A DNA stretch of 64,000 nt from Desmodus rotundus. Lineage: Eukaryota; Chordata; Mammalia; Chiroptera; Phyllostomidae. The stretch is from contig NC_071393.1 in NCBI RefSeq assembly GCF_022682495.2, positions 102,971,010 to 103,035,009 on the forward strand. Direction: 5' to 3'. Of the stretch, positions 35,770-46,645 are shown one piece after another. The position numbers and the translations under genes are program-made. Each line of letters opens with the position of its first letter. Position 1 is the stretch's first letter. The notes under the pieces are model-generated. The model had not been told where the DNA came from. It worked only from the letters and a program-made list of their open reading frames with translations, and did no database searches.

Positions 35770-35985
35770 CATTACTGTGTTGAATGCCTATGCTGTGCCC
35801 GCCCCTGGCTCCAAGTTTACATCCATGGTTTCACATTCCCTCACAACCACCACCCATGTGGGTATTGTGTATTCCCATCATATAGCTGGGGAGCCAGGCA
35901 CCCAAGGTCACATAGCCAGTAACAAGTGGATCCAAATTCCACCCAAATCTACCTGGCCCCTGAGCTGCTGCCCTTCCTTCCCACC
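35770..35985 (-). repeat. MIR, reverse
   Basis: Landmarks on the reverse strand: CCTATGCTGTGCCCGCCCCT, 'CCCATCATATAGCTGGGGAG', 'CCCAAGGTCACATAGCCAGT', AACAAGTGGATCCAAATTCC. Confidence 0.7.
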
Positions 35986-38448
35986 GTATCACATGGTTTT
36001 TAAGGTTTCCTTGTTAACCCCTTGTGGATACCGTTCTCTGGGTTAGCATGATCACTCTGTATTTTATCAAATGGGTCCGATGTTTTCTTTTTAACCCCCA
36101 CAAATCAACTTTTCTTATATACCAATATTCCTTTTATTTTCATTTACTAGCTCAACTAGTAACTCGCTAATCAACCTATTCACACTGAAGTTATCATTTT
36201 TCATGTAATAAATAAAACCTCATTTAACTTCTTTGAAATACAGGCTTACTATATAGAACAAGGCCTTCTGGCTTGAACTGTTTTCCTTAGGGAAAACAGT
36301 ATTATCAGAAGGAAGACACAGCTCAATTAAAAACACATACATATTTACATACATGTAGACATTCCCCAAGAGACAGGAGTTGCAGTAATTCTGAAAGATT
36401 TCCTTGGGTTTTCCTCTAAAGCATTTTCCATGGAAATCAATTTCGGAGACTTATTAGTGTGAGCAAGCACCTCACGATGGAGATTAGGTCCTTTCATGGA
36501 ACCTTTCCAACTCCCATTACTGCTCAGCCTTTTTATCTTCCACTGTTTGTTGATAATGTGGTGTTATAAATACCCATCAAAGACAAATCAATAATGATAA
36601 AATTAATTGGGAACAGACATTTATCTAACAGCTGATACACACCAGATTGCTGAATGGTGGGGCAATGAGTAAAGCCTTTCGGGCAGGGAGCGAGGGTTTG
36701 TGGAGCAAAACGCCTTTGCTGCTGACTCCAGCCCTCCTACTCCCTCCCAGCTTCTTCATGTGATGTGTCCAAATTTTGTCCTTCATTATGACGAGGCAGA
36801 GGACCATCATTTCCTTTCTGGGGCTGTACGTGGGAACCACATGAATGAAAATGAGCTTTATAAGGATTCAATGCACTCTACATGCAAAAAGCCAAAAATT
36901 AATGTTTCTATTCTATTGAGTCTAAAGAAAGAACAGAATGGTCTATCGCTAATATTTTAGGATTTGACTCAATAGCTGGTGGACTCCAGTTTATTTCACC
37001 CTGGATGAAGATTTAAACCATCATAGGCTCTGGAATTGAAGTATCTTACCTGGACAGAAGTATGAACAGGTAACTGTTTAGTTCCCCCTCACGTTCATCA
37101 AGTGTATTGGGTTTCAAAAGATACCCCTACTTCTTGCCTCACAATGTCTTCTTAATGTAATTTAATTTTTTAAATGAATTATACAATATTTAAGACATTA
37201 GAAAAAAGAATGAGGAAAAAGATGAGATGCTCATGTATTCATCACTGAGTTCACAAAGTAAAACATTGGGAAGACAGTGAAACCCATTTATGCTCCCTGC
37301 CTTTCTAATAGAGCCTGTTTTCCTAGGAGGTTATTCCCTGAGAGATCGGAGACCTAGGTTCTTGGCTCTGCCCATCTTTGTGAGGACTTTGAAATGGCCT
37401 TTATGTCTCTGGGCTCTGTGTTGTCAGAGTCAGGGATGACCATGGGATTTTCGAGGCTGCGAGTTCGCCATGCAATATCTGGACCTTGGCTCTGACTTTT
37501 CAGCACTTTTCCTCTGGCCTTGTTCTCTGGTGGAAGTGCACATAACTGTCTCTTCCAGAGTATTCAATGAGAGGGCCCCAAGCCCTTGACCACAGTTCTG
37601 CATATGGGTGGCCAGAGAGGCCAAGTGGAGCTGACCAAGCTCCTGAATTTGAGGTGCACTTGACTCATTGGAGAAGAAGGGATGCCATTCCTGAAGCTTC
37701 AGCCCTATAGTGACAACTATGTGCTGCAGGGTGGCCCTGGCTTGCCCTGGGGCTGGGCTTGAGGGCAGGTCCATCTTTCCCTCCACTTGGCCTCTTCTGA
37801 ACAGCACTTCTCCTTCAGCTGTGGGACTGTCCTGGCTGAAGAGCTGTGAGCTCTTCAAGGGCATTTTTAGCGAGCAGAGAATGCAGAATATTAGCTATTT
37901 TTTATATTATTCTGTGGACATTGCTCTTAGTTAAAAAAATAATGCTTTAAGGCCCAATGATTTTAAAAATAAGAAAAAAAAGCAGAAAACGTGAAGTCAT
38001 TTGCCCTGTTGCTCCTGTATATTGCAGCCAAATAAACACATTCCCCACACTTGTTTATGTTGCAGATGAGGTTTTTTTTTCTCTCTACACAGGAATCTTA
38101 TTAAAACAATAAATCAATGTTAACCTGGGTTTTAAATTGGCCCAATATGTTTGGAGAATTTGCTGGTTTAATTTTCCTATTTTTCATTTTCAGTTAACTA
38201 ATTTAGTTTTCCCAATTGGGACACCACAATCATAACATGTGGATTCATCTTGAAATGAGGAAGTCTGACATACATTGCTGCCAAAACAAAAAAGAAAAAC
38301 CCAACATTTGTCCTGTAATGAGGTGGCAGTAAAACACAGCTCCAGAAGCTATCCATCCTTGGCACTACAAAGTGCCTAAGCCTGGGCTCTGGGAAGTAGC
38401 CCCAACTGCCTGCAAGTTCTCCTGAATATCTGGTCCTGTATTTTCTCT
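35986..38448. other. Unrecognised, repeat-poor sequence
   Basis: About 2.5 kb with no repeat family recognised. The 144-codon minus-strand frame at 37430-37864 has no motif and is opposed by other frames. A perfect 10-bp inverted repeat with a 4-base loop lies at 36277-36300. Confidence 0.4.
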
Positions 38449-38712
38449 ACATCTCTTTTGACCAACTGTTTGTGCCCCACCCCCAAATTCATAGATAGTA
38501 GCTCTAACCCCAATGTGACCATATTTGGAAATAGGGCCTTTGTGAAGTAATTAAGGTTAAATGAGGTCATAAGGGTAGGTCCCTGATACAATAGGATTAG
38601 TATCCCTATAAGAAGAGACACCATCAAACTCTTACTCTCTCTCTCTTCCTCCTTTCTCCTCCCTCCCTTCCCCCCTTTTCTCTTTCTATCCTCACACGCT
38701 CAAGAAAAAACC
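38449..38712 (+). mobile_element. MLT1 LTR, left part (split by nested insertions)
   Basis: MLT1 landmarks in sense: CCCCACCCCCAAATTCATAG, 'GTGACCATATTTGGAAATAG', GGGCCTTTGTGAAGTAATTA, 'GGTTAAATGAGGTCATAAGG' and CCTATAAGAAGAGACACC, followed by a CT-rich tract. It continues after the insertions at 41104. Confidence 0.8.
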
Positions 38713-38799
38713 ACATTGAAACCAGAAAAGCTAGCATTCGTGCTGCCTGTCACTACCAGACCCAATAAGCAGAGACAGGGATTGAATCTTTGTGGGTGC

Positions 38800-38805
38800 T
38801 TTATT
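38800..38805 (-). promoter_or_regulatory. LTR3 polyadenylation signal
   Basis: AATAAA on the minus strand (TTTATT on plus) in the block shared with LTR1. Confidence 0.6.
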
Positions 38806-38903
38806 CAGATGGCCCATGATCTGAGAAGATGGTAAGTTATATACCCTAACAGAAGTCTGAAATTCCATTTTCAACTGACCCTTTTTATGAGGAGAGAAAA
38901 GTG

Positions 38904-40801
38904 GAACTTCCAGCCAAGATGGAGGCATAGGTAGATACACTTTACCTCTTTGCACAATCAAAAGAAGGACAACAAATTAAAAAATAAAAGACAACCAGAA
39001 CTGCCAGAAAATTGAACCAAGGCGTTAAAGAAGAAACAATCATTCAGTAGGATGGGCAGAGATGGGCAGCTGGGGCAGAGAGGACATGAAGCAAGGCAGA
39101 GGCCAGAGGACTGGATGGGCAAGACGGCACCTGGCTAGCCCATATTTGAGTGCGGATAAACCAGGAGGAACAACTGGGGAGTGAGACAGACTGTGTAACC
39201 TGAGTTTCCAGCGTGGGGAAATAAAGCTTCAAAACCCCTGACTGAAAAAATCTGTGGGGGTTGTGGTGGCAGGAGAAACTCCCAGCTTCACAGGAGAGTT
39301 TGTTGGAGAGACCCATGGGGTCCTGGAATGTACACAAACCCACCCACCCAAGAATCAGCACCAGAAGGACCCAATTTGCTTCTGGGTAGCAAGGGAAGTG
39401 ACTGAAAGCCAGCCAAGAGCTGAGCAAGTGGCACTGGTCCCTCTGAGACACCTCCCCCACATACAGCACCACAACACAGTGAGTGACAAGGGTTGCTCCG
39501 CCCTGGCGAATACCTAAGCCTCTGCCCCTTACTACATAACAGGCACACTGAGACAAAGAAATATGACCCTAATGAAAGAAGAGATCAAAACTCCAAAAAT
39601 AGAACTAAGCAGTGAAGAGATAGCCAACCTATCAGATGCAGAGTTCAAAACACTGGTAATCAGGATGCTCACAGAATTGGTCGAGTACGGTTGCAAAATA
39701 GAGGAAGAAATGAAGGTTGTGCAAAGTGAAATAAAGGAAAATGTACAGGGAGCCAACAGTGATGGGAAGGAAACTGGGACTCAAATCAATGGTTTGGAGC
39801 AGAAGGAAGAAATAAACATTCAACCAGAACAGAATGAAGAAACGAGAATTCAAAAAAATGAGGAGAGGCTTAGGAATCTCCAGGACAACTTTAAACATTT
39901 CAACATCAAACTCACAGAGGTGCCAGAAGGAGAAGAGGAAGAGCAAGAAATTGAAAACTTATTTGAACAAATAATGCAGAAGAACTTCTCCAGTCTGGCA
40001 AATGAAATAGACTTCCAGGAAGTCCAGGAAGCCCAGAGAGTCCCAAAGAAGTTGGACCCAAGGAAACACACACCAAGGCACATCATAATTACATTAGCCA
40101 AGATTAAAGATAAGGAGAGAATCTTAAAAGCAGCGAGAGAAAAGGAGACAGTTACCTACAAAGGAGTTCCCATAAGACTATCGGCTGATTTCTCAAAAGA
40201 AACCTTTCAGGCAAGAAGGAGCTGGAAGGAAGTATTCAAAGTCATGAAAGGCAAGGACTTACGTCCAAGATTACTCTATCCAGCAAAACTATCATTTAGA
40301 GTGGAAGGGCAGATAAAGTGCTTCTCAAATAAGGTCAAGTTAAAGGAGTTCATCATCACTAAGCCCTTATTATATGAAAAGTTGAAGAGACTTATCTAAG
40401 AAAAAGAAGATCAAAACTATCAACAGTAAAATGACAACAAACTCACAACTGTCAACAAATGAATTTAAAACAAAAACAAAAACAAAGTAATCAAATAACT
40501 AGAACAGGAACAGAATCACAGAAATGGAGATCACATGGAGTGTTATCAGTGGGAAGTGGGGGGAGGATGGGGGAAAAGGTATAGGGAATAAGAAGCATAA
40601 ATGGTAGGTAGAAGATAGACAGGGGGAGGTTAAGAATAGTATAGGAAATGGAGAAGCCAAAGAACTTATATGTATGACCCATGGACATGAACTAAGGGGG
40701 GCAGAATGCTAGAGGGAGGAGAGGTGCAGGGCAGAGGGGAATAAAGGGAATTTAAAAAATGGGACAACTATAATAGCATAATCAATAAAATAAACTTTAA
40801 A
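38904..40801 (+). mobile_element. HAL1-like (ORF1-only L1) element, copy D, intact ORF1
   Basis: A 1.9-kb insertion flanked by the 9-bp duplication AGAAAAGTG (38895-38903 and 40802-40810). It has a short leader of 659 bases starting 'GAACTTCCAGCCAAGATGGA', an intact 278-codon ORF1 (39563-40399) and a 402-base 3' UTR. The UTR contains a G-rich tract (about 40548-40590) and the ending 'ACTATAATAGCATAATCAAT' plus AAAA. ORF1 passes directly into L1-type 3' UTR with no ORF2 remains, so the element is ORF1-only by structure and not by later decay. It lies inside LTR3. It appears full length because both ends match the duplication and the leader start aligns with the family plan. Confidence 0.88.
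39563..40399 (+). CDS. L1-type ORF1 protein, intact, of HAL1-like copy D
   Basis: 278 residues, shorter than typical mammalian L1 ORF1 proteins (about 340). ORF1 proteins form trimers and bind L1 RNA as chaperones in cytoplasmic particles. Order seen: N-terminal segment with ANLSDAEFKTLVIRMLTEL (residues 21-39); an E/K-rich predicted coiled coil (about 44-110) that looks shortened and is broken by a G/N/S-rich stretch at 61-78; an RRM (about 112-194) with EVPEGEEEE at 119-127 and RHIIITLAKIKDKERILKAA at 172-191; and a C-terminal domain (195-278) with TYKGVPIRLSADFS at 198-211, FQARRSW at 215-221 and YPAKLSFRVEGQIK at 239-252. The start ATG at 39563 aligns with the starts of the relics in A, B and E. 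No frameshift or stop is seen. Its context inside an LTR argues against a host gene. Whether it is expressed is unknown. Confidence 0.87.
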   Translation: MTLMKEEIKTPKIELSSEEIANLSDAEFKTLVIRMLTELVEYGCKIEEEMKVVQSEIKENVQGANSDGKETGTQINGLEQKEEINIQPEQNEETRIQKNEERLRNLQDNFKHFNIKLTEVPEGEEEEQEIENLFEQIMQKNFSSLANEIDFQEVQEAQRVPKKLDPRKHTPRHIIITLAKIKDKERILKAAREKETVTYKGVPIRLSADFSKETFQARRSWKEVFKVMKGKDLRPRLLYPAKLSFRVEGQIKCFSNKVKLKEFIITKPLLYEKLKRLI

Positions 40802-41103
40802 AGAAAAGTGTAGGTAAGAGGTTTGGTATTCAGGGCAAAAGTTAATTAGTTAAAAGCTGTGCTATTCTTTCATCTGTGCCCTGGGTGGGAAGTCTCACCC
40901 TGGAGCACAATGGCTCAGATTCCATCTTGAGTTGCTCGCAGTCCACCTGGGGCACACAGGTGGAACTGCTCGTGGTCTCCTGGAGTGAGGGCGGGTCATA
41001 ATTTCAGTTCCTGAAACAATAGCTTTTTACATGCATTGATTGCTAAGCTTATTAGCTATTACCTAAACGGAAGTTTTCCAACTCTTGAGTCTCCCATCAA
41101 CAT

Positions 41104-41287
41104 GAGCACATAAAAAGATGGCAGAAACCTACAAGCCAAGAAAAGAGACTTCAGAATAAAACCTGCTTTGCCAGCACCTTGATTTTGGATGTCCCAGCTT
41201 CCAGAACTGTGAAAAAACAAATTTTTGCTGTTTAAGTCATCTAGTCTAAGGTATTTTGTATGACAGCCCAAACAAATTAAGACAATC
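41104..41287 (+). mobile_element. MLT1 LTR, right part
   Basis: Continuation of the LTR interrupted at 38712: GCACATAAAAAGATGGCAG, 'CCAGCACCTTGATTTTGGAT', CCAGCTTCCAGAACTGTG, CTGTTTAAGTCATCTAGTCT and the final GGTATTTTGTATGACAGCCC. Confidence 0.8.
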
Positions 41288-41694
41288 TCCTGGCATTGTT
41301 TTCCCAGGGACGCTGTGATAATTAATTGCTGGTGCCTGCCCCCTGCCCCCGCCCAGGAGTGCTTGGTGTTCCAGCAAGGCATCAGCTGGCACCTCTGAGG
41401 GGCCCACACAACCGCACAGCTTGGGGAGGTTGTAACAGAGTCTCAAACCCCAAAATATGATTGGGGACCAGATACTAAGGAAAGTTCTTTCTAGCCACTA
41501 ACCCTCAGGGGGATAAGTAGGTATGAGTGTGTGTGTCTGTTGGAAAGGGGTGATTTTTGCAAGGACCAGTGCTAGAAATGTCCTCAGCCCCATGGCTGCA
41601 CTGGGCTTGTTTTTCATTCACCCTAGAGCATATGACTGGGGTTGAGAGTGTGGGCCTTCAGAAAATGCTGGCTCAGTGAGTTCTGTGTTTCAGG
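41288..41694. other. Unrecognised spacer
   Basis: No repeat or gene recognised. The minus-strand frames of 116 and 66 codons at 41059-41446 run across the MLT1 remnant and are not genes. Confidence 0.4.
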
Positions 41695-41775
41695 AAGCTG
41701 TTCTATGTAATGAAAAGAGCATTGGCTTTGGAGTCACGCAAAGCTGGGTTCAAATTCCAGCTTTTTACTGTATTC
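41695..41775 (+). repeat. MIR 5' fragment
   Basis: AAAAGAGCATTGGCTTTGG, AGTCACGCAAAGCTGGGTTC and AAATTCCAGCTTTTTACTG follow the tRNA-related start of MIR. Confidence 0.65.
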
Positions 41776-43814
41776 ATCAAAACAGTATAGGCAAGGGGTT
41801 CATTAGCTCATGCAACTGAAAAATCCAGGGAGCTTTTTTGCTTTCAGGCACAGCAACGTCGAGGCACTCAACAGATGTCATTGGAAATCTGTGTTCTCTC
41901 TTTCCACTCTGATAACTTCTCATTGGCCTCACTGTGAGAAGTTGTCCTCAGCAGCTCTAGACTCACGTGACCCTTAGCACTAAGAGTGGGTGGAGGAAGG
42001 AGGGAGTCTTTTTGCTAGGGCACAACAAAGATCTTGGTGAGGTTGCTGACGGGCCAGTTCTGAGTCGCATGTACACCCCTTGGTGGGAGAGACGGGATGT
42101 CGGTCCCATGTGAACTTGGGAAGGATGGTGCTATTACTTAAAAAGGAGGAACAAATACTGTATGTGCTCCTAGCAGAGTGTAAGGCACAGATTGGAGGTG
42201 TAATAACTGTTAACTCCCTCCCTTCTTCCTTTTCCTACACTGGGCCCCTCTTGGAGGCCTAGGGAGGGTGAAGGGATTTGATTGGTATTGAAGATGTCAA
42301 GTAGTTTCAGGCTAGGAAGCCTTGGACAGTATGCAAACTTCAGAACCCACTCAGTGGGGTTCTTATGCCAGGCGTTGGTTCTCCTTGGGAACAGTGGCCG
42401 CAGGGGCATGGTGGGGCTCCGAGGATTACATGATTGGGCTCAGCCCTGGGGCATCCCGGTGAGCTGGCAAAGCCTTCCAAAGAGCAAGTGATGTCTGTAG
42501 TTCCCTGCGCAGCAGGGCTCGGTGCAGCTGGCGTTCCCGTTACTCTCTGGAACCCAGAGCCAGGCCTCCCACTGCCACATCACTCTCCTGAACAAATGAC
42601 ACTCTGTCCAAGAAACGTGTTCACTCGCAGACTTGTGGGTGTCTTGCCCAAGTAACCGGTCACTACTTGAATTGACTTAGGATTCTTTAGAATTCACAAG
42701 GTAAATTGACCTCAGAAAATGCCTAAAAGAGCCTACTTTAACACACTGGAATCATGTACCTGGCCAGCTGGTGACAGGGTTAAAACTGCCAAATTTGTCC
42801 TTCCCACAGCCACCTGCTCTCCCTCCGTAACCATCCTCACAATGCTATATTCCTTTGCCCATAGGTTGAAAGCATATGAGCCCCCGTACCACTAGCTATG
42901 CCTAGAATGATGGTGGGCCAGATCAGAGCGTGTGATGGTCTGCCAACCTCACTCCCGCCCACTGGAAGGAGGTCTGGCATCTCAGCAGCTCACTTCTGCC
43001 CTGACACTGTGTTTTAAAAGGTCAACCTTTAAAAAGACCAAAAGACCAAAAGAAAAAATCCAAAAAAAAAAAACCTAAAAGAAAAAATAATTGATTTCTC
43101 TCAAGCCCTATTACCCAGTTTCTTTGACCCACCTCTGTTTATTCTGGGACCTCGGCACATCTTGTTTCATGGCTGCTGTAGAGGATGTCCAGGTGACCTC
43201 TCCTTGTGTCTCCAGTTTCAAAATACCTTCCCCACCTCGGTAAGACGCTGTGCAGGTAAACGAGATAACGTGTATCAAAATGTTGGGGATGCTTTGGTGG
43301 AGAAGTTCTATGTAACCTGAAGGCAGCATTATTATCGACGGCAGTGAAGGTGGTCACTTTCTCCTTGGACAACCAGTGGCTCAGTCAGAGAAGTGGATAT
43401 TTGGGGATCATGGGAAATGGTTCCGCAGTGACTTGGTGGGGGAGGAGGTCAAGTTCAAGATTTAGAAGAGGAGGATGTGCTGGAAAATTGTTTCAGCATG
43501 AACTCTTGAGTGGTGTTGGGACCGTCCCCTCCTTCGAGACAAAATGGACAAAATTACCAGAGTCGGTGTGGCTCACAAAGACCTCAGAGTAAACAAGACA
43601 GACAGTGTCCTCATATACAGTGTGACTCCCATCAGTGGACATGACCTGACCCCTTCAAAGGGTCCACATTTATGTAATTTGGGTTGTCCATTTAGAAATC
43701 CATTTCTAAACGGATTTAGAAACGTGTTTCTCAGGCTGTTTTATTATTATGTGCAGCGTAGGAGGGTTGCTAATCCTTAAAGGGCTTCTCTTCAGAGAAC
43801 GAGGAGAAGCCCCA
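41776..43814. other. Unrecognised sequence
   Basis: About 2 kb without recognised repeats. An A-rich patch lies at 43024-43090 and the stretch 43140-43560 keeps about a dozen CpG. None of the 60-82 codon frames has a motif. Confidence 0.4.
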
Positions 43815-44300
43815 CCTGCACACTGCTGGTGGGAGTGTGAAATGGCACCACTGCTTCGGAAAGCAATTTGGTGCTACCTAGCCAAGTTCAAAGAGCAAAA
43901 CTCCTGTGACACAGCAACCCCATTTTAGGAGTAGATCCTGCCCATAGGCTAGCATATTGCACAACGAGCTGTGTGTGCACATCACACCCGCTTGGCGGAA
44001 TCACGTGTGGCAGGGCCACCATAGGATACTGCGCAGTGAAGGAGAATGGGGCACATCCAGATGGGGAGGCTTGGAATAACCCGTAGAGCACCTTCGGTGA
44101 GAAGACAAGGTGCACAACGGCGTGCACAAGATGTTCGCACTTAAGTAAAAACAGTCGATGCGAACATGCACGGAAAATTCCTGGAAGCATAGACCAGAAA
44201 TTATTAACGGGTGGAGCCAGGCTGGAGTTCTGGACAGAGGGAGAAGCTTACTTTTCATTAGGTCTTCTCATACTTTCTAAGTTTTTTTTAATCCTGTTTA
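43815..44300 (+). repeat. Old L1-like 3' region
   Basis: Follows the pattern CACTGCTGGTGGGAGTGTGA, 'GGAAAGCAATTTGGTGCTAC', TGACACAGCAACCCCATTTT, AGGAGTAGATCCTGCCCATA, ACCATAGGATACTGCGCAGT and a late 'ATTATTAACGGGTGGAGCCA' block. This is the common order of an old mammalian L1-associated sequence in sense orientation. Strongly diverged. Confidence 0.6.
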
Positions 44301-45199
44301 TGCATTTCTCTTTCAACAAGGGGAAAAAATCTAGAACACAAACAGATAGCTTCCTTTAAAAGGAATCATTTCCAAGGCAAACACTGCTGGTTCTGTGGAG
44401 GGAGACCGTTTGCCCTTCTAGCCGGCAAACATTTTAAAGACCAGCTGTGTCCACTGACAGAAGAGATAGACATAGAATTTGGAGTTCTGTTTAAATTCGA
44501 AGAAAGGAATAGTAGAGACATTTTCCCTTCATGCTCTTGGTGAGGGGTGCTGCCGGCCACTCTGCCCAGTCTGCCTCTCTGGGTGTAGGTCTAGTTTTAT
44601 TCCTGATGCGTGGGCTCATGGGAATTAGTGTGGGCGGTGCTCCAGAATCCCTGTAAATTCAGGGTGTGGACTGAGGAATAGAAAAATTGACGTCATTTTG
44701 ACTGGGGTGATGGTAGAGAAGGGTGATGAGGGACACAGGCATTCTGGGAGCCTGGGGATAAAGAGAGACAGGGAAGCAGAAAAAGAGCAAAAACCTAGGA
44801 AGGTGGCAGACCCAGAGCACATAATCAATGCTGGGCCCTCCTAAGCCTGGAAAGCTGAAGTGGGCCCGTTCTGCCCCTGATAGTCACCTGCTCCCTTAGT
44901 TTTCTGCACTCCCATTTGGTGATTCATTAATTTAGGTACCCAAACTTAGAGAAGGTTAAGATACTTAGACAAAGCTTAAAATACTGAACTAATTTTTTTC
45001 ATTACTGCTTTACTTGTTTATTTGTTTATTATTTAGGGGCTTATTATTAACGATTCCCTATATAGTATCTTTGTATTTTAGATAACAAATCCAACTGAGA
45101 AAAATTTAAACAAGAAGACATCTTCCTTTGTTTGTCAGATCGGGAAAGCTTTAAAAGTTTGGGAGCTCAGTGTTAGCAAAAGTATGAGTAGGAAAGGCA
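44301..45199. other. Unrecognised sequence
   Basis: No gene or named repeat. Frames on the minus strand at 44366 and 44625 lack motifs. Confidence 0.4.
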
Positions 45200-45790
45200 G
45201 GCTAATTTCTGGACTAGTGGTGATGGATATAAATTGGCTCAATCCGTTTAGAAGACAGTTTGGCAGTATCTGCTCAAATTAAAACATGCGGCGTCCTTGA
45301 CCCAGCCATTCCCCTTCCAGGAATTTCTCTTGCAGAAACACTTGCAGATGTGCACTCAGATTATTACACAAGAATTTTATTCATTACTGTTCCTGTTCAG
45401 GATACTGGAAGCCACCCAAATGCATATCAATAGCAGATTAAACCATCATGATATTTCTGTACAATGGGATGCTGTGGTGCTGTCGGAGGAGAGCGAGGCA
45501 GCTCCCCGTGTGCTGACGGAGAAAGACGTCCACTATGGGGAGCCGAGCTGAAACAGAAGAAAAGGCCAAGTGAAAGGAGCACTGTGCATGTTCTCATTTC
45601 AATTTATATAGACTGTACAGAGCTGTAATATCATCCACTAAAGAATACCTGGATGAATACAAACTAAGCAGTACTTACATCTGGGGTTTCGTGGCATACA
45701 CTTTGTAGTTTTTATTACAGACATGTGTTCCTTTTATTATCAGAGATAACAAGAGTGATTTTTACAATAAGAAAATATATTGAACAAAGA
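45200..45790 (+). repeat. Old L1-like 3' region, second copy
   Basis: Same family as 43815-44300: GACAGTTTGGCAGTATCTG, 'GACCCAGCCATTCCCCTTCC', AGGAATTTCTCTTGCAG, 'GGAAGCCACCCAAATGCATA', ACAATGGGATGCTGTGG, and a late ACATGTGTTCCTTTTATTAT block. The 84-codon frame on it is not a gene. Confidence 0.6.
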
Positions 45791-46504
45791 AAGAGTGCTG
45801 TATAATCATTTTTAAAAACAACTGATACCAACTTTTGAGAAGAGAAAGTTTTTCACTGCTTCAGGCGTGTCCGTTCTAGCGTGCGCAATGCCACTGAGCA
45901 TCGTTGAAGTATAATTTTTCCATTGATCGGAGAGGCAGTGGCCTAATACCTTATTCCCTAAGATTATAACTAGAAAAGCCCACAATTAAGATGCTGATGT
46001 GAACAGAATTTAGAAAGTGACAAGCCTCCCTATAGTTTACAGTGATTTGAAGCATGGTGGTGGGGGAGGAGGAGGAGAAGAAGGAGGAGACCAGCAGTGG
46101 GACGCTCTGTTCAGGAAATGATATTCCTTTTCACCTCCGTTGTTGAAAATACACGCTGCGAGCCTTCAGCTAGAGAACAGTGCTCCGAGATTCTTTCATG
46201 CTCTCTTTTCGACTTAACTTTTTAGGCACCGAGGTTTCACAACTTCGTACAACTTCTAGAACTCCTGGGTGACAGTGGAAACTTTCTGCTCTTATAGAAT
46301 GGCTTGTGGTGCCCTCTCTTGGATTCTCCTTTTCAATTCCCAGGCTGGTGCCTGACCTTGGCTGCTCGGAGTTGCAGGTAGAAAACACAGCCTGTGCTGG
46401 GTTCGCACTGTGCTGATTGCCTATTTGGTTTAGCAGCCAAGAGGTGGGGATTCCCTGTCTGGTTAGTCCAGGGTCCTGAAAGGGACCGAGCTGGTGATCC
46501 GTTC
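45791..46504. other. Unrecognised sequence with (GGA) tract
   Basis: No gene recognised. The GGA/GAA-rich purine tract at 46058-46092 is the only simple feature. Confidence 0.4.
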
Positions 46505-46645
46505 CCATTTTCCCCATTTACAGTGAAGGACCGTAGGCTGGGAGTGGAAAGGCGTATTCACTGCCACCTAGAACAGGCAGCAAAACCCATGTCTCCTGAC
46601 TGCTACTTGAGTTAGCAGCCCCACCTTGTTCTTTCCGTGGCTTTA
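46505..46645 (-). repeat. MIR fragment, reverse
   Basis: 'TTTCCCCATTTACAGTGAAG' is followed by a degraded 'AGTGGAAAGGCGTATTCACT' and a 'CATGTCTCCTGACTGCTACT' block. Consistent with the reverse MIR core but eroded. Confidence 0.5.

Larger units (their letters stand above)
38717..41099 (-). mobile_element. LTR3, ERV1-like solo LTR, reverse, split by HAL1-like copy D
   Basis: Two pieces, 38717-38903 and 40811-41099, join into a 476-base LTR. On the minus strand it reads TGATGGGAGACTC at the start and TGGTTTCA at the end. It is flanked by the 4-bp duplication ACAT (38713-38716 and 41100-41103). Its 3' part (minus strand) has CATAAAA in the TATA position, CTGAATAAAG and GTGACAGGCAGCA. These are shared with LTR1, while the 5' part differs from LTR1 and LTR2. 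A 4-bp duplication is typical of ERV1 (gammaretrovirus-like) elements. Confidence 0.8.

Noticed and set aside
37430..37864. 144-codon minus-strand frame in repeat-poor sequence
   Set aside because: No motif, no splice signals that I trust and an overlapping opposite frame. Not enough for a gene call.
39563..40399. Host gene derived from L1 ORF1
   Set aside because: The frame sits inside a complete element with target-site duplications and an L1-type 3' UTR, so a transposon gene is the simpler reading.
43691..43722. Inverted TTTAGAAA / TTTCTAAA with a third direct copy
   Set aside because: Short, AT-rich and close to expectation by chance.
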